This document shows, in pieces, positions 43,612 through 55,736 of a stretch of DNA of 64,000 bases. The number at the start of each line of letters is the position of its first letter. The first letter of the stretch is position 1. Made by a program: the position numbers and the translations under genes. Origin of the DNA: Buxus sempervirens (taxonomy: Eukaryota > Streptophyta > Magnoliopsida > Buxales > Buxaceae); the NCBI GenBank assembly GCA_947561395.2, contig OX387186.1:8297888-8361887 (forward strand), written 5' to 3'. The notes under the pieces are model-generated. The model made no database searches and had not been told where the DNA came from. It saw only the letters and a program-made list of their open reading frames with translations.

Positions 43612-44318
43612 TAGAGTTGCTTATTGGGCCAGGCTACGGGCTGGGCATGACACGGCCTGCTTGGGAAACGGGCAGGCCCGTATAACAATAAACCAGGCAT
43701 GACATGGCCCGTGGCATGGCTAAGGCTGGGCCGTGCCGTGCCATGCCTAGGCACGTGCGCGGGCTAGTGGGCCGCATATTATATTTATTAAAATATTCAT
43801 AAATAGAAAAAAAGGAAACAAAATGAATAAATAACACAAAAAATTCTAAAAATATATATTTATTATTCACACAAATTTTTTACACATATTGGGATGTAAT
43901 CTTCTCCACCCATCTTCTTCCAATGCCAACATGTTCGGGTTCACATCCTATTCAGTGGCCAACGGGGCAGGTTCATACATGGGTCATACTCCCCTCATAG
44001 TGATAGGCCAGTGGGGTCACCAGTTCCCGTTCTTCCTCCGTTCATCCACGACCTTTCTCTGCTCACCCACATGTTTATGCCACTCCTTGATATCTTTCCG
44101 TTAAAATAGGCTTCATATCCCCAGCAATTTCCTTTTACACATGCATATCCAGTTTCAGGCAGCAACTACCATGTGTATCATGGCAAAGAATGTATAGAAG
44201 TTTTTCTTATTTTTCCTATTATCATAAATGTGTTATAAATTTATAGAGTCCATGTTTCCTTACGTAGAAAGTAATGAAAAAGATGTTAAAAGAGTACATT
44301 ACTTTCTTTTCCTTCCTG
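43612..44318. mobile_element. hAT-like element (GGGCC-rich family), left part
   Basis: Begins TAGAGTTGCTTATTGGGCCAGG and continues with GGGCTGGGC / CACGGCC words, then AATAATAAATATA-type sequence also seen in the copy at 44319-45028. Its own right end was not found, so it is probably truncated. Confidence 0.5.
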
Positions 44319-45028
44319 TAGGGGTGCTTATCGTGCCAGCTCGCACGGCCCAGGCATGACTGGGGCGTGCCGGGCGGGCTGCGGCACGCTCTACCCATTT
44401 AGCCAAGACCCTGGCCCGGCATAGCTGCCTGCTCCGGCCAGGGGTATTAAAAGTAATTTTTTTAAAGAAAAAATTAAAAAAAATCACAAAAAAATCCAAA
44501 AAAATTCTGAAAAACATTTTTATTATTCACAAAATTGTCTTACACATATTGGGATAGATTTTGCTCAAAAAAAATATAAATTATACCCATTAAAGACTTA
44601 AAGTAGTCTAATTAAAAACTATGGACTTAACAAATATATTTAATTGGAAATTTTATAACAATTTTTTGGGCTTTTTTATATCTAATTGTTTTCTTAGCTT
44701 TGATTGATTATATAAGAGCTTCTATAATTATATTTTCCAACAATCGTGGGGGTATCCTTAATTTTTAGCTAAAATAATTTAATTATGATACTATTGATGC
44801 AATAAGTTGATATGTTCTAATGGTTAAGAAAACAGACTTGAAAATTGTTAAGCTAGATTCAAACCCTGTTGTCGACGGTTTCCATTTCCTTTTTCAAACC
44901 CAATCCACGAACCTAGTTGGCTCAGCTTAGCGGGCCGGCGCGCGTGCTAGCGTGCAGCGGCCCGTCGGACCACGTGCCCAAATGGGCCGCGGCCCAAGCC
45001 CCCCAGGCCCAGCCCGATAAGCACCCTA
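44319..45028. mobile_element. hAT-like element (GGGCC-rich family), complete copy
   Basis: Terminal repeats TAGGGGTGCTTATCG and complement TAGGGTGCTTATCGGGCTGGG. TSD is CCTTCCTG (44311-44318) and GATTCCTG (45029-45036), 6 of 8 identical. Near 44818-44880 it contains a tRNA-derived-SINE-like stretch (A-box-like TCTAATGGTTAAG and B-box-like AGATTCAAACCC). Confidence 0.65.
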
Positions 45029-45036
45029 GATTCCTG

Positions 45037-46120
45037 CCTTCTTTATTTTGTTTTGTCACGAAAATAATTTTGATTTGACAGGAAATTGATGAGAGACTTT
45101 TAATAAAAAAGTAGAACTTTTTTTTAAAATAATTTTCTGAAGATCCACGTTTTCGTATGAACCAAACACATAAAAAGTTCATTTCCTTGCACTTTCTCGA
45201 CTTTCTAGAGTCCGCAGTGTTTTTCTTATTGAAAATTTAAAAAAACCTCCACCATTGAATGCTACTCATGTCAACATCTCCCTCAAACCGCTTGGAGAAT
45301 ATTGCGAAAGATATCACCCGAAGATAATATGGATTGTGAGACGTACGTCTCTCTACCTGTCATGTCATGACATGTGGCAATGTTCCGGTCCAGCTTGCTT
45401 CTGGACGTGGCTTATGCAGACCCAATAGGATTCTAAGCCCAATTATACAATACAAGAGGTGTGGAGCCCTCTTATCCCTTCTGGTCCCACCGGAGGATTC
45501 CCAATGCTCCTACTTTTTTTTTTGTCAATAAATGGACACCTCCTTGTGTTTCCACCTTACGATTTCCCTCTGTCTTTGAAGATGTGTGATGGAAAAGGCA
45601 ATGGGGGCTCATTTATCAAAATTAAGGGGCGCCCCAATTGTTTCTGTTCCACTAGTTTGGGCAGCTCTAGCTCCTCCTCCTCCACTCATTTTTATGCAAC
45701 TCTCATGTTCCCAAAGGAGAAGATTCGTTTGGATAATGGATAACTGTCTCCAGGTGAAGGTTTGGTCTTTTAAATAGAAGTTTCTATTTAATTTGTTGAG
45801 ACATTCAGAGTCATAAATATTTCGTGGATGGAGATGACCTGCTCATGCTTTTACCATAAATAGCACCACAGATAACGTACGATCCTGATACGTAGATTGC
45901 AACCCCACTGCGTCTCCGGTAAACGTTACTGAAATTTTGCTACTTTTAGGCAGCATGAGCTCTGTAACGAGGGGGTCTTGGTCTCTTGTTGCCCGGAATC
46001 TATGAGAGGATTTGTTTTGTTGAAGAAATAACCTCTTAATTTATCTTATCTTGGTCTCTGACAGGAGAATTCTCTCCTTAAACCTGCCTTTGGGCAAGGT
46101 TTAAATTCCCTGGTTCCCAG
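45037..46120. other. Intergenic upstream of the CIPK gene
   Basis: No coding region supported. Probably holds the CIPK promoter. I could not single out a convincing TATA box near a likely start site. Confidence 0.35.
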
Positions 46121-46126
46121 GTTCTT

Positions 46127-46163
46127 CCCTCTTTCTCTCTCTCTCTCTCTTTCTCTGTCTTCC
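46127..46163 (+). repeat. CT-rich tract in the CIPK 5' leader
   Basis: TTCCCTC followed by an uninterrupted CT run of about 20 bases and TTTCTCTGTCTTCC. Such pyrimidine tracts are common in plant 5' leaders and core promoters. It lies 150-190 bp before the ATG. Confidence 0.6.
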
Positions 46164-46312
46164 CCACCTTCCCCAGATAGGTTGAGGGTGGGATCATCAT
46201 TGTCGTTTATGTTTCACGTCAAAGAATCGAGGAGAATGCCAGAAGATGCTAGTGGTGGTGCAATCAAATAAGTACGGATTTTCACGTCTGGTGGGACGAA
46301 CCAGGAGCAGAA

Positions 46313-47692
46313 ATGGAGAAGAAAGGGACCATCTTGATGCAAAGGTACGAGCTGGGGCGAATGCTGGGGCAGGGGACCTTCGCAAAGGTCTACCATGGAC
46401 GGAACTTGAGCTCGGGCCAGAGCGTCGCCATTAAAGTCATCGACAAGGAGAAGGTATTAAAGGTTGGGATGGTCGATCAGATTAAGCGGGAAATCTCCGT
46501 GATGCGGCTGGTTAAACACCCCAATATCGTTCAGCTCTACGAGGTCATGGCCAGCAAGACGAAGATCTATTTCGCCATGGAGTACGTGAAGGGTGGCGAG
46601 CTTTTCAACAAGGTCGCCAAGGGGAAGCTCAAGGAAGACGATGCTCGCAAGTATTTCCAGCAATTGATCGGCGCCATTGATTTCTGTCACAGCCGGGGAG
46701 TCTACCACCGGGATCTGAAGCCTGAGAATCTGCTCCTTGACGAGAACGGGGACCTGAAGATCTCTGATTTCGGCCTGAGCGCACTGTGGGAATCCCGGGG
46801 ACAAGATGGCCTTCTGCACACGACGTGCGGGACGCCGGCGTACGTCGCACCGGAGGTGATCAACAAGAAGGGCTACGATGGGGCCAAGGCAGATATCTGG
46901 TCTTGTGGGGTTGTGCTGTTTGTATTAATGGCGGGTTTTCTCCCCTTCCATGACACCAATCTCATGGAGATGTATCGGAAGATAAGCAAAGGAGACTTCA
47001 AGTGCCCGCAGTGGTTGCCAACGGAGGTCCGGAAGCTTTTGTCGAAAATCCTGGACCCCAATCCGAGGACAAGGATCACGGTGGCTAAGCTCATGGAGAA
47101 TCCATGGTTTAAGAAGGGATTCAAGCCGGCGGAGGCAGTCCAGCCCCGGAGAGAAGAACAGATGCAGATGAGCCTGGTGGATGTGCAGGCAGCCTTTGCA
47201 ACAAATCACTCGGAGGGCAGTTCCGAGAAGATAGTAGCTGAAGCTACGACCTCCATGATGAGACCCACTTGTATGAACGCATTCGACATTATATCTCTGT
47301 CACCAGGATTCGATCTGTCTGGTCTGTTCGAGCAGGACAGAGATCGGAAACCAGAGTCCCGATTCACGAGCACAAAGCCGGCGTCTGCAATAGTGTCGAA
47401 GTTGGAAGAGATTGCGGAGGTGGAGAGGTTTCAGGTGAAGAAGGAGGACGGAACTGTGAAAATGCAAGGGAGCAAGCAAGGGAGGAAGGGACAGCTTGCC
47501 ATTGACGCTGAGATTTTTGAGGTTACGCCTGCACTTTACGTGGTGGAAGTGAAGAAAGCTGCGGGAGACACGTTGGAGTACCAGAAATTCTGTAACCAGG
47601 AGTTGAAGCCTTCTCTCAAGGATATAGTGTGGACATGGCAAGGAGGAGACCAGCCTCCGCCCCAGCCTCAGCAACCACTACCTGCTGCTTAA
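46313..47692 (+). CDS. CIPK20: CBL-interacting protein kinase, CIPK20-like, intronless
   Basis: A 459-residue intact SnRK3/CIPK serine/threonine kinase. These kinases are recruited and activated by calcium-bound CBL sensors and act in ion, ABA and stress signalling. The kinase domain spans about 12-266: P-loop GQGTFAKV (19-26), catalytic Lys41 (AIK), Glu60, HRDLKPEN (132-139, Asp134), DFG (152-154), activation segment to APE (179-181), all present. The CBL-binding NAF block is [19 protein letters not shown] (321-339), followed by the phosphatase-interacting (PPI) region and a C-terminal DIVWTWQGG, then a Pro/Gln-rich tail. [25 protein letters not shown]-type kinase wording and the [30 protein letters not shown] order match CIPK20 as I remember it better than CIPK12/19. 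In Arabidopsis CIPK20 is the immediate neighbour of DOG1, supporting orthology. The start is the first in-frame ATG giving a family-typical N-terminus. Confidence 0.93.
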   Translation: MEKKGTILMQRYELGRMLGQGTFAKVYHGRNLSSGQSVAIKVIDKEKVLKVGMVDQIKREISVMRLVKHPNIVQLYEVMASKTKIYFAMEYVKGGELFNKVAKGKLKEDDARKYFQQLIGAIDFCHSRGVYHRDLKPENLLLDENGDLKISDFGLSALWESRGQDGLLHTTCGTPAYVAPEVINKKGYDGAKADIWSCGVVLFVLMAGFLPFHDTNLMEMYRKISKGDFKCPQWLPTEVRKLLSKILDPNPRTRITVAKLMENPWFKKGFKPAEAVQPRREEQMQMSLVDVQAAFATNHSEGSSEKIVAEATTSMMRPTCMNAFDIISLSPGFDLSGLFEQDRDRKPESRFTSTKPASAIVSKLEEIAEVERFQVKKEDGTVKMQGSKQGRKGQLAIDAEIFEVTPALYVVEVKKAAGDTLEYQKFCNQELKPSLKDIVWTWQGGDQPPPQPQQPLPAA

Positions 47693-48980
47693 GTTTCTTT
47701 TTCAATCTGTTACTAAGCATTTTTCTTGTCGTCTCTTTCTGCAATTTGTTTCCATTTTTCTGTCTTTGCTCTGTTACTTGCTCGACTCGCCCACCAAGAT
47801 ACTTGTGCTCTTGATAAGTGTACAGTGGGAACTTGGTATCAAAGAGGTCTCTTTTACAATAATCATCCACCATTCAGACATTAATGGCCTGTGCAAGCTC
47901 AGCAATTAGGATCGATTATAAAAACTTTCGGGACTTGGAAATTCTATTTCTACATGAATTCGATTATAACAGGGTGATAATTGCCAATAATTCTGATAGT
48001 TAGCCATTCTGGCATTAGATCAGTGGTTGTATGAATTAAACACAGCATAGATGAGCTCTAACGTACAGAGGGCATGTGCTACAAGGGCAGGACAAATAAG
48101 CCTGGGTCGATCCAAAGTTGGGACCAAGCTGCACCATACAAAAAACAGGTGCTCTAGAGGCCGAAACAGCCTCAGTGTGCAGGGTTATGAGCCTCTTGTG
48201 TCTACCAAAATAGCCCCTGCGACCCTAAAATGTCCTAAAGAAGTCGCATCCATAACCAAGAACTAGTTGCAAAACGAGACAAGCCTCACATATTTTAGGC
48301 CCATAACAAGGAATCATGGTTTCCTATGAATCTAGAGCATAAACATTTCAACACCTTCTTTCGTGGACCATTGTGGTGTCAATAATAGAGGTGATTTTGT
48401 CGTACAACCGAGCATCTCCTTCCACTAAACTTTAGTTGGAGACTTCACCCTACAATTTACAAAAAAAAACAATAATTAAATACCCACCAATTCTCATCTT
48501 TACTTTCCATAAGTTTCACTTCATATAGTGGATCTTGTGCACCATAATCCTGTGCTCTTCCCTTTTATTTATCATACCAATCATCCCTAGCATTTCACAT
48601 GTGCAACTGTTTCCCTGAGGAGTTTAAGATGGCTTGGTTCTTCCTAAAGATCTTTACTTTTCATTGGACTAAGGATGAATGATTTTGATGTTAGGACTGA
48701 AGCTCTATTGGGATTACTCTTTGTTGTTATCCCTTGTTGTATCTAGAAGAATGATAATGCTACTTTTGATGATAAAGGCAACTCTTGGGACACAATGGTC
48801 AAAAAAGGATCAATTCCATTGGTTTTGGTTTTAACAGAACTTTAGGAATAAAAAATATAAATCCTTTTTAACTAACTAGAAATCCATACATCATCAATTA
48901 ATGAATGACAAAAAGAAGAGAATAAAGAAACTCTATAAATTGGGAAGAATTCCTGGGAAAGGAAATGACAAAATTGAAGA
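47693..48980. other. Intergenic downstream of CIPK, no gene seen
   Basis: The first about 120 bp are T-rich and likely the 3'UTR. The remainder shows no supportable coding sequence. Confidence 0.4.
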
Positions 48981-49720
48981 GAATAAAGAAACTCTATAAA
49001 TCGGGAAGCCTGCCTGGGAAAGGAAATGATAAAAACAGAAAAAGAACCCTCCATAATACTCTCATAATAGATCTCCAACAGTAAACCCTTGAAAATAGAA
49101 TCCTTGGAAACACTACTGTTGGCTAAAAGGTCAGCTAGTTGTTACTTGATCCAGGCATTATCGAGAACGAAAAAAATTTAGAACATATGCCAAGCATCGT
49201 CTAAACAAACCATGTGAATGAATCTCCAACAGAAATATTGAGACTGAGGAAACCAAAAAATAGCAATGAAAGAACACCTCTGAACAATATGAATAGAAAA
49301 TCACATGCATTTCCTCTCTCTAAGCCCCATGATGACGGCATAACAGTAAGTCCTAATCACATTATCCTCTCTGGTTGAGCAAGAGAATGCATGGATGATG
49401 TTGCTCATGGTCTCTGAAGACTCTATTGATCTCTAGAGAACCATGATTCTCAAGCAAGCACCCATCAAAATTTAGCTTAACCGTTCCAATCCTAGGAATT
49501 TGCATACCACAAAAAAAGAGTCTTTTAAGGGCCTAGAATCAAGGCCGGTGGGCTGCAATGAGCCTAACTTGTGTAATGACAGAAAAAGAATCAAATATAC
49601 ATCCTAGAATATCCATATGTTGCTCTTTACCCCTATACCTTTCAATCCTAAACCTAGTAGCCTCCATTGGAAGAACAGGTCTAGGAGCAAAGCTGACATG
49701 ATGCTCAAAAGCCACAAAAA
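48890..49720 (-). mobile_element. LINE-type RNase H remnant
   Basis: The minus strand carries decayed RNase H wording: a FVAFEHHVSFAPRPVLPMEATRF-like piece near 49700-49600, GTVKLNFDGCLLENHG near 49490-49440, and QLADLLANSS near 49140. No other LINE domains are readable, and ends and TSD were not found. A 60-bp direct repeat (GAGAATAAAGAAACTCTATAAAT.GGGAAG) lies at 48915-49030. Confidence 0.5.
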
Positions 49721-50590
49721 ATGACTCTATAAACATAGGGCAACAAAGAAAAATGATTTAGTGATCTACCAACACTGTAAAACTCATAACGTACACTCAG
49801 ACAAATCACAAGCCTAAAGAACAAATATTTCACTTTCTTTTTGAGGAAATTGAAAAATAAATACAATCCACAAAAGTCCTTGGTCCTATAAGGAATAACA
49901 GGCTCCAAAAGAAGGCTAAAAGGGAGTCATGAGTAGATGCCGGGCTAATTGGATGACAGCTAAAAAGGATTCAGTAGAGAAGATTCCTCAAAGGTCAGGG
50001 CATCAGATTAGTAATCTGCTCATTAGGATCAACGAAAAATGTAACCAGTATACTCAATAATAAGAGGATCTAAGTTGGCCAATCTTGGGTCCAACTGGGA
50101 GGGTGGTTAAAAAACAGACAAAAGAAGATAACAAAGAGAGATCATCAGCATGGATGGATCATGAAGGCATGAACAAAGCAAGAATGAAGATATGAGGTAA
50201 TGAGAACTAAGCTGAGTCTAGCCCCACTAATTACCCATCCAAAATCAAATACGATTTTACTTCCCAAAGCAAGACTAACAAAGGGTAAAAATAAAGCAAG
50301 TGCAGACAAATAATTCCAAGCACCAAAGCCTCCCACTTTTCTCACAAATCAAATATAACAGTTATGTCCTCCCGAAGTGACAACCACTCTTGTAAATGCC
50401 ATACTTGCTTTGTTGACCGGGCACCATAAACCCCACTTAATAACTCTATCTTTATATACATATTAGTCAAAATAATTACATAGAAACTTATGTTATTGGG
50501 GTTTATCAATCCCCAGCCTATCAATTTAAGGAGCAAAATGTACCTGAAATACTTAATGATAATTATTACCAAAAAAAGGGGAATAAGAGT
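49721..50590. other. Intergenic, no gene seen
   Basis: Moderately AT-rich. Stops in all frames and no repeat recognised. Confidence 0.35.
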
Positions 50591-50594
50591 AAGA

Positions 50595-50700
50595 GATCAA
50601 GCAGTAGCTCAGGGGACTGCATTAATGTGTAGCACAATGTAAAGTGAGCAGTAAAAATGGGGGATTCAATGCAAGTGTTGGTCCATTCTTATAAAAAATG
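50595..50700 (+). repeat. tRNA-derived SINE-like remnant
   Basis: A-box-like GTAGCTCAGGGG (near 50606) and B-box-like GGGGATTCAATGC (near 50659) about 50 bp apart resemble the tRNA-related head of a plant SINE. No tail or TSD was confirmed. Confidence 0.35.
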
Positions 50701-51262
50701 AAACTTGCTTATTGGTCGCCTAAATGGCTATCATATATTCAACAACCAGCATCACTACTACAAACACATATAAATTCGGTTAGACACTTAAATTTTGACG
50801 GGGGATGAATTCCTTACAACATTACCCATGTTGTTCCAAAGCCATGCATAAGATCCACTCTGGTGAAACCACATTCGCTCAATGGCACAGTTAAACACAA
50901 ACTCGCAAAAATTAAGACAATTAGACATGTACTTTCCAGAAGTATCAGAACACGACATCCTTCATTTCCTTGTAACAGCAGGGACTTGCATCCTGCTGTC
51001 AACTATGAAGCTACATTATGGTGCTACAGTCTTATTTCCACCAACTATATCATCATCATAGCTAGAACTTAGAAGCCAAATTTTGGGGGAAAAAAGGAGG
51101 GAAAGGAAAAAGGAAAGAGATTGGAAAAATTAGAGTTCCTAAACATAAAACAAATTGAAGAGACGCCCTCTCATTGCAAAAACCATTAAAAGACGGACTT
51201 ATTACAGAGGTCAATAGAATTTCAAAAAAACAAAAAAAAAAAGCCCTAAAGAAAGTAAGAGA

Positions 51263-51574
51263 TCATTCGACAGCTTTGTTTACCATATCCGATTGCTTTT
51301 CAAGGGATTGAGCCTTCTGCTGAACAGACTTGCGTTGGAGATCTCTCCACGTATTGATCGCAGCCGTGCAAACGACTGAAACATCATCATACGATAATCG
51401 ATGAAAATTTCGGGAAAAAAAACAACAATAACAACCGTAATCTGATGTAGAACAACAACTAAAAAACAAGATTGAATAAGAGAGATCGATGGATGGGGAG
51501 GAAGGAACAGTACATCCAGCGCCAACGAAAGCAAACAAACGAACAAGCTTCGAGCCCGCGTCTCCCCCCGCCAT
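51263..51574 (-). CDS. Small conserved-looking membrane protein, two exons, 57 residues
   Basis: Exon 1 is 51574-51514 and exon 2 is 51375-51263, with a 138-bp GT-AG intron (51513-51376; donor GTACTG, acceptor TTTCAG) in phase 1. The spliced product starts MAGGDAGSKLVRLFAFVGAG and continues FVCTAAINTWRDLQRKSVQQ, ending DMVNKAVE. Residues about 10-27 are hydrophobic and could be one membrane segment; the tail is Gln/Lys-rich and probably helical. Unspliced reading gives an odd Ser/Tyr/Cys-rich middle, which supports the intron. I recall similar short plant proteins of unknown function (MAG.DAGSK..R....GAG..CTAAIN.WRD) but no named gene. The function is unknown. Confidence 0.75.
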   Translation of the reverse strand: MAGGDAGSKLVRLFAFVGAGCTVPSSPSIDLSYSILFFSCCSTSDYGCYCCFFSRNFHRLSYDDVSVVCTAAINTWRDLQRKSVQQKAQSLEKQSDMVNKAVE

Positions 51575-51719
51575 CTCCTCTGGAATCACTACCTCGACTT
51601 CTCTCTTTCGTATCTCGAGGGCTTCTGAGTGCTTCCCTCCTGTAATTTTTTTAGGGGTACGTATTGTGGTCTGGCTCACCAGGTTACGGTAGCTGGTGAG
51701 GCAAGAACTCTTTTTGGCA

Positions 51720-53160
51720 TCAACTTCTTTCTTTCAATTTACGGTTTTCATCTGTAAAATTTTAAAATCCTTCTCAAATCTAATTCTCTCTTTATCTAGC
51801 AATCTTTATATTTCATTAAGATTTTTGTTTGCAATTACCATGAAAAAATAGAGAAAATTTGAAAAAGAGTATAGACTTAGAGCAACCTAGTATAGTCTTC
51901 AAGGAAAGAATTTTTTTTTTTCCTATCCCAATATCATGTTTTGTTTTAAATTTTAAATTCTAAATTCTAAATTTTCTTACATCTTATACCCAAAACACCC
52001 TCCAATTTGTTCCCAATTTACTTCAACATCAAGGGTTGTTACTGCCATGTGTATGAGTATCATAACTAATTGCCCACGCCCTTTTTGTTTCTAATTCTTT
52101 TGCTATTATGCGCGTGCAATTCCCTAGTATCATCTTCAGGGGAATATGTTTTGTTTTAAAATTGGAAAATTGTAAATTTTTTTACATCCCAATATTTTCC
52201 TAAACAAACCTAGTGAATGATTTTGTAATATACATCCTTGCTATATATTTGATGAACTTTTAATTCATATAACAGTGATTGATGATGTTTGAAGATACTT
52301 TTTTATCAAATATAGCCCGTCTTACAATTAAGCATTACTAGAGATATCCAACTTATGACTAAGATCAAACGCTATATATTCAAGTACATACTAAATTTAT
52401 ACACATAATACCATATAGAGTTTATTAACTACTTAACTAGTAGTTTGGGGCCTAAGGAAAGCATTTTGCGTTTTGGAAACATCACTCCACGCATAACCTA
52501 CACTCAAGTTTGGGCCTAAAATCGAGTTGGTACAAAGAAAGAACAAAAGTAACTTATTATGTCGGGCTCATGTTAGGAAGAAGTCGGTGGGCTTCAAGTT
52601 GGGCTGTGCCCAAGTTCTAACTCTATTATTGAGCATGGTACTCCTTGAAAGTTCAAACAAATAGGCATATAGGCAAAACACAGAAGCATTGAAATTTCCA
52701 ATTACGAAAAAAAAGAAAAAGGGATATAGGCATTATTTATTAAATAAAAATAATTTATAAATGGTATGTGTTTGCATAAAATTTTCCGCACTGTTTCTTT
52801 CGCTAGAAAACAGGTGAAAAAAAAATATTTTTCAGAATTTTAAAATGTTCTTGTGTTTATTGCAATGGAAAATTTAAAATGGGGAAAAATATAATCCCAA
52901 TTGCAAAAAATATGGAGTAAAATAATTTAGATGACCGTTTTTATATACTTGACACGTCACCTCTATAATTATATGTCGTGGGTTATTTGTCACCTCTATA
53001 ATTAAATGTGACATGGTTTATTTATATTAAATGTGTAAATCTTATTTGGAAAATTGGAGTGGAGATCTCGGTCTTGGGCAAGAGTCCACTTAGAGGGGGG
53101 TTCCTAGCATTCCTTAAGGCGTGGCAAACACGGACATGGGAATCGTCGACAGCCAGTGAC
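51720..53160. other. Intergenic, no gene seen
   Basis: AT-rich sequence with homopolymer runs. A short direct repeat (CACCTCTATAATTA(T/A)ATGT) is at 52965-53015. No coding region supported. Confidence 0.4.
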
Positions 53161-53171
53161 GAGTCACAGCA

Positions 53172-53760
53172 TGTTGACCTGGAATGACGAAGACGTCAAA
53201 TGATTTATAATTCCACATCCTGACATGTGGGACCCAGTGTGTGCCAATCAGAGAGCTTTGTCCCTTATCATTTGAAAGCTTTATCTTTTATTTGATTCTT
53301 ATCATGAACCTAGACATCCATGAGACTAGTTTCAAGATAAACATGAAAACATTCTTGAAGCATAAATATAAGAACTTTATTCCATTTGAGGGACCCCTTT
53401 GATCTTTAGTTGCTTGGAGCAATCCTTCTCTTCTTCTCTAAACCTTCTCCACTTGCTACTGAAAATTCTTTAAGTCCGTCTTGCCACTTACTTGTCTTCT
53501 ACACATTCTTCAATCCTTAAAGGAGCTCTCTGGCTTGGTATACGTAAAGATTACTTGAGTATTGTCTGTCTCTCGTTCTAGCCATTGCCTACCTGTCATG
53601 CCTTATCTACCCCAACTCCTCTTCTGTTTAGTAACTACGCGAGAACGGCTGCTAAGTTAGCGGTTTAAGCCAACGTTGAACGTACCTCTCCTACTTAGAA
53701 TCGAGATTTGAAGACATGTTATCAGCATTTTGACACCGTGGAAACAACATTAGACACGTG
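53172..53760 (+). mobile_element. Possible LTR remnant followed by a degenerate primer-binding site
   Basis: A stretch beginning TGTTGACC and ending TTATCA is followed at about 53727 by TTTTGACACCGT..GGAAAC, reminiscent of the TTTTGGCGCCGTCTGTGGGAA site of some Ty3/gypsy elements. No second LTR, TSD or coding part is visible. Fossil, speculative. Confidence 0.25.
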
Positions 53761-53839
53761 GACGTGGATTCAAAAAAGACATGTGCAAATAACTTCACTA
53801 TTTTTTGGCAAATGTTATTTTCCAAAGAAAGAGGAAAAT

Positions 53840-53945
53840 CACCGCCATCATACCGCTACTACAACCACTTGCTACCACCATCATCATTGCCACAGCTACA
53901 CCACCACCACCACCATACTACCGCCACCACCAATACCACTAAATC
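53840..53945 (+). repeat. CAC/ACC-rich microsatellite
   Basis: Degenerate repeats of ACCACCACC/CATCAT type over about 100 bp. Confidence 0.7.
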
Positions 53946-55500
53946 TTTGTAACCATTACCGCTATTATTGGCACCATCGTCAAAATCGAAAACATTTTCC
54001 ATCTTACAACAAAATGACAAAAAATAAAAAATGAAAAATTTTAAGGATTTATAAGCATCCCTTTGTCCTCTTGTCCTTGAGAACCTTTGGCTAATGTGAG
54101 TGTCTTTTTCTCTTGATTTTACTTGCAATGACAGATCATAACCAAATCTCAGTTGAATTGTAATTGAGTTAGTGAAAGAGAGGTTAGTGGTAGTTTTAAA
54201 ATTTTAATGTGTCAGGACTTTGTCTTTTAGGTGAAAAGTAGGATTAGTTATAATAATCTATGATCTTAGTTGCCATTCCATTTGGATTGCTTGCGGGTTA
54301 GGTCGGCCTTTTCTAAAAGTTCACACGTTATGGGGCAGGTTACATGAGCACATGTACATCTTTTGAAATAAACAAAAGAGTCCAGCAAATAGAGCCAATG
54401 CTCTAACTTATATTCCAGTCTTTAATATCAAGGTTTTAAGTCTTTTCTAGCACTCTTTTTCGTATTTTTTTCTCTTTTATTTTTGGCACATGCACTAACA
54501 TATAGTCGTTGCAATCGATACCGTCCTCTGGTTAAAAAGCACAAAATCGAACATATAGCGACAACTTAAACGACAACATTTCAATTAAAAGCAACTTGTT
54601 AGGAAGACTGTTTGATTTTGCAATGTATAACCAACATTCTAAGAAATACCCTAACATATTTGTTCACTAGACTCGGCCTTGATCACGCTCATTGCAAGGC
54701 TTAACACAGAATTGCTACAAAGTGTGTATTACACTAGTTGACAAAACAGACAATAGTTGGCTTGTTACTTTCCCACATTCCCTGCCCTCGGGTTACAATT
54801 AATCTATATATCTATACCATATGTAATGAGAATAGGTCTCTTGGGAAGCGTGCGAATAACTATGTATGACTTTTCTGAATAGCTCTTACCGTTCGTTGAT
54901 AAGGCATAATTAAAATAGGACTAAAATAGTCAAAACTCTCCTTATTCGTTTTAGACAGTTACAAAATTGTTCCTTCGGTGCAGTACTGCATTTGCACCCG
55001 ACTAGTTGCAAAGACCAAAATTCTGCCATCCATTACTTTAATATATGCATGCAAGCGTCGATGTTGACCGGCAACCAAAGGGAATAGAGTAGAGTCTGGT
55101 CAATGTCTTCTTTAGCTTACTTATCGTGCACTGAAGTCAATTCATGGCTGGCTCTCTCTATTTTTGTTTGGCTATGTCGTTCACACCTTTTTTTTTTTTG
55201 GTAACATGTCGTTCAGACCTTCCACACTTGGAAATCATTTGATAATTATTAATAGGTCTAGCACATGATTTCATTTCAAACCCACACATGACTCTCAGCT
55301 AATTTTCTATTCCTTCCTAATTCTATCACTCTTTGTCGTTACAACGACTATTACTAATTTCTACTGAAATTCCTCCGTTCATGGTGGGGCCGCCAACCAC
55401 TAAAGGTCCATGGAATTGTAGTCTAATTAACGGCGGTTAACGTAGAGTAAAAAAGATAATATTTTAATATTAACTACTAACAATCCCTTTGAAAAAGGAC
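53946..55500. other. Intergenic, no gene seen
   Basis: AT-rich, no coding sequence or element ends recognised. Confidence 0.4.
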
Positions 55501-55510
55501 ATTTTATTCG

Positions 55511-55727
55511 GAATGAGATCCTCTGCGGTTGAGCCCGTAAATGGACTGAACTGTATCCAATGGTTGCTTGCCAAGTAGGCAAGCAACCATCATTCATAGG
55601 AGAGAAAGTGAAAATCATTTTCTCGTTTTCCCATACAGGAGAGAGAATGGTTGCTTGCCTACTTGGCAAGCAACCATTGGATACGGTTGAGCCCATTTAC
55701 GGGCTCAACCGTAGAGGATCTCATTCC
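55511..55727. mobile_element. 217-bp MULE-type foldback MITE (GGTTGAGCC family)
   Basis: Terminal inverted repeats GAATGAGATCCTCTGCGGTT and complement (to 55727), with a perfect 9-bp TSD, TTTTATTCG, at 55502-55510 and 55728-55736. Each arm holds the near-palindrome TTGCTTGCCAAGTAGGCAAG, so the whole element folds on itself at two levels. Related to 8977-9318. Confidence 0.85.
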
Positions 55728-55736
55728 TTTTATTCG

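Noticed and set aside
46457-46819. 120-codon and other minus-strand frames across the CIPK gene
   Set aside because: They are antisense shadows of a strongly conserved kinase frame.
50750-50800. CACTACTACAAACAC string resembling a CACTA end
   Set aside because: It lacks the subterminal GGCGG repeats and has no partner end or TSD.
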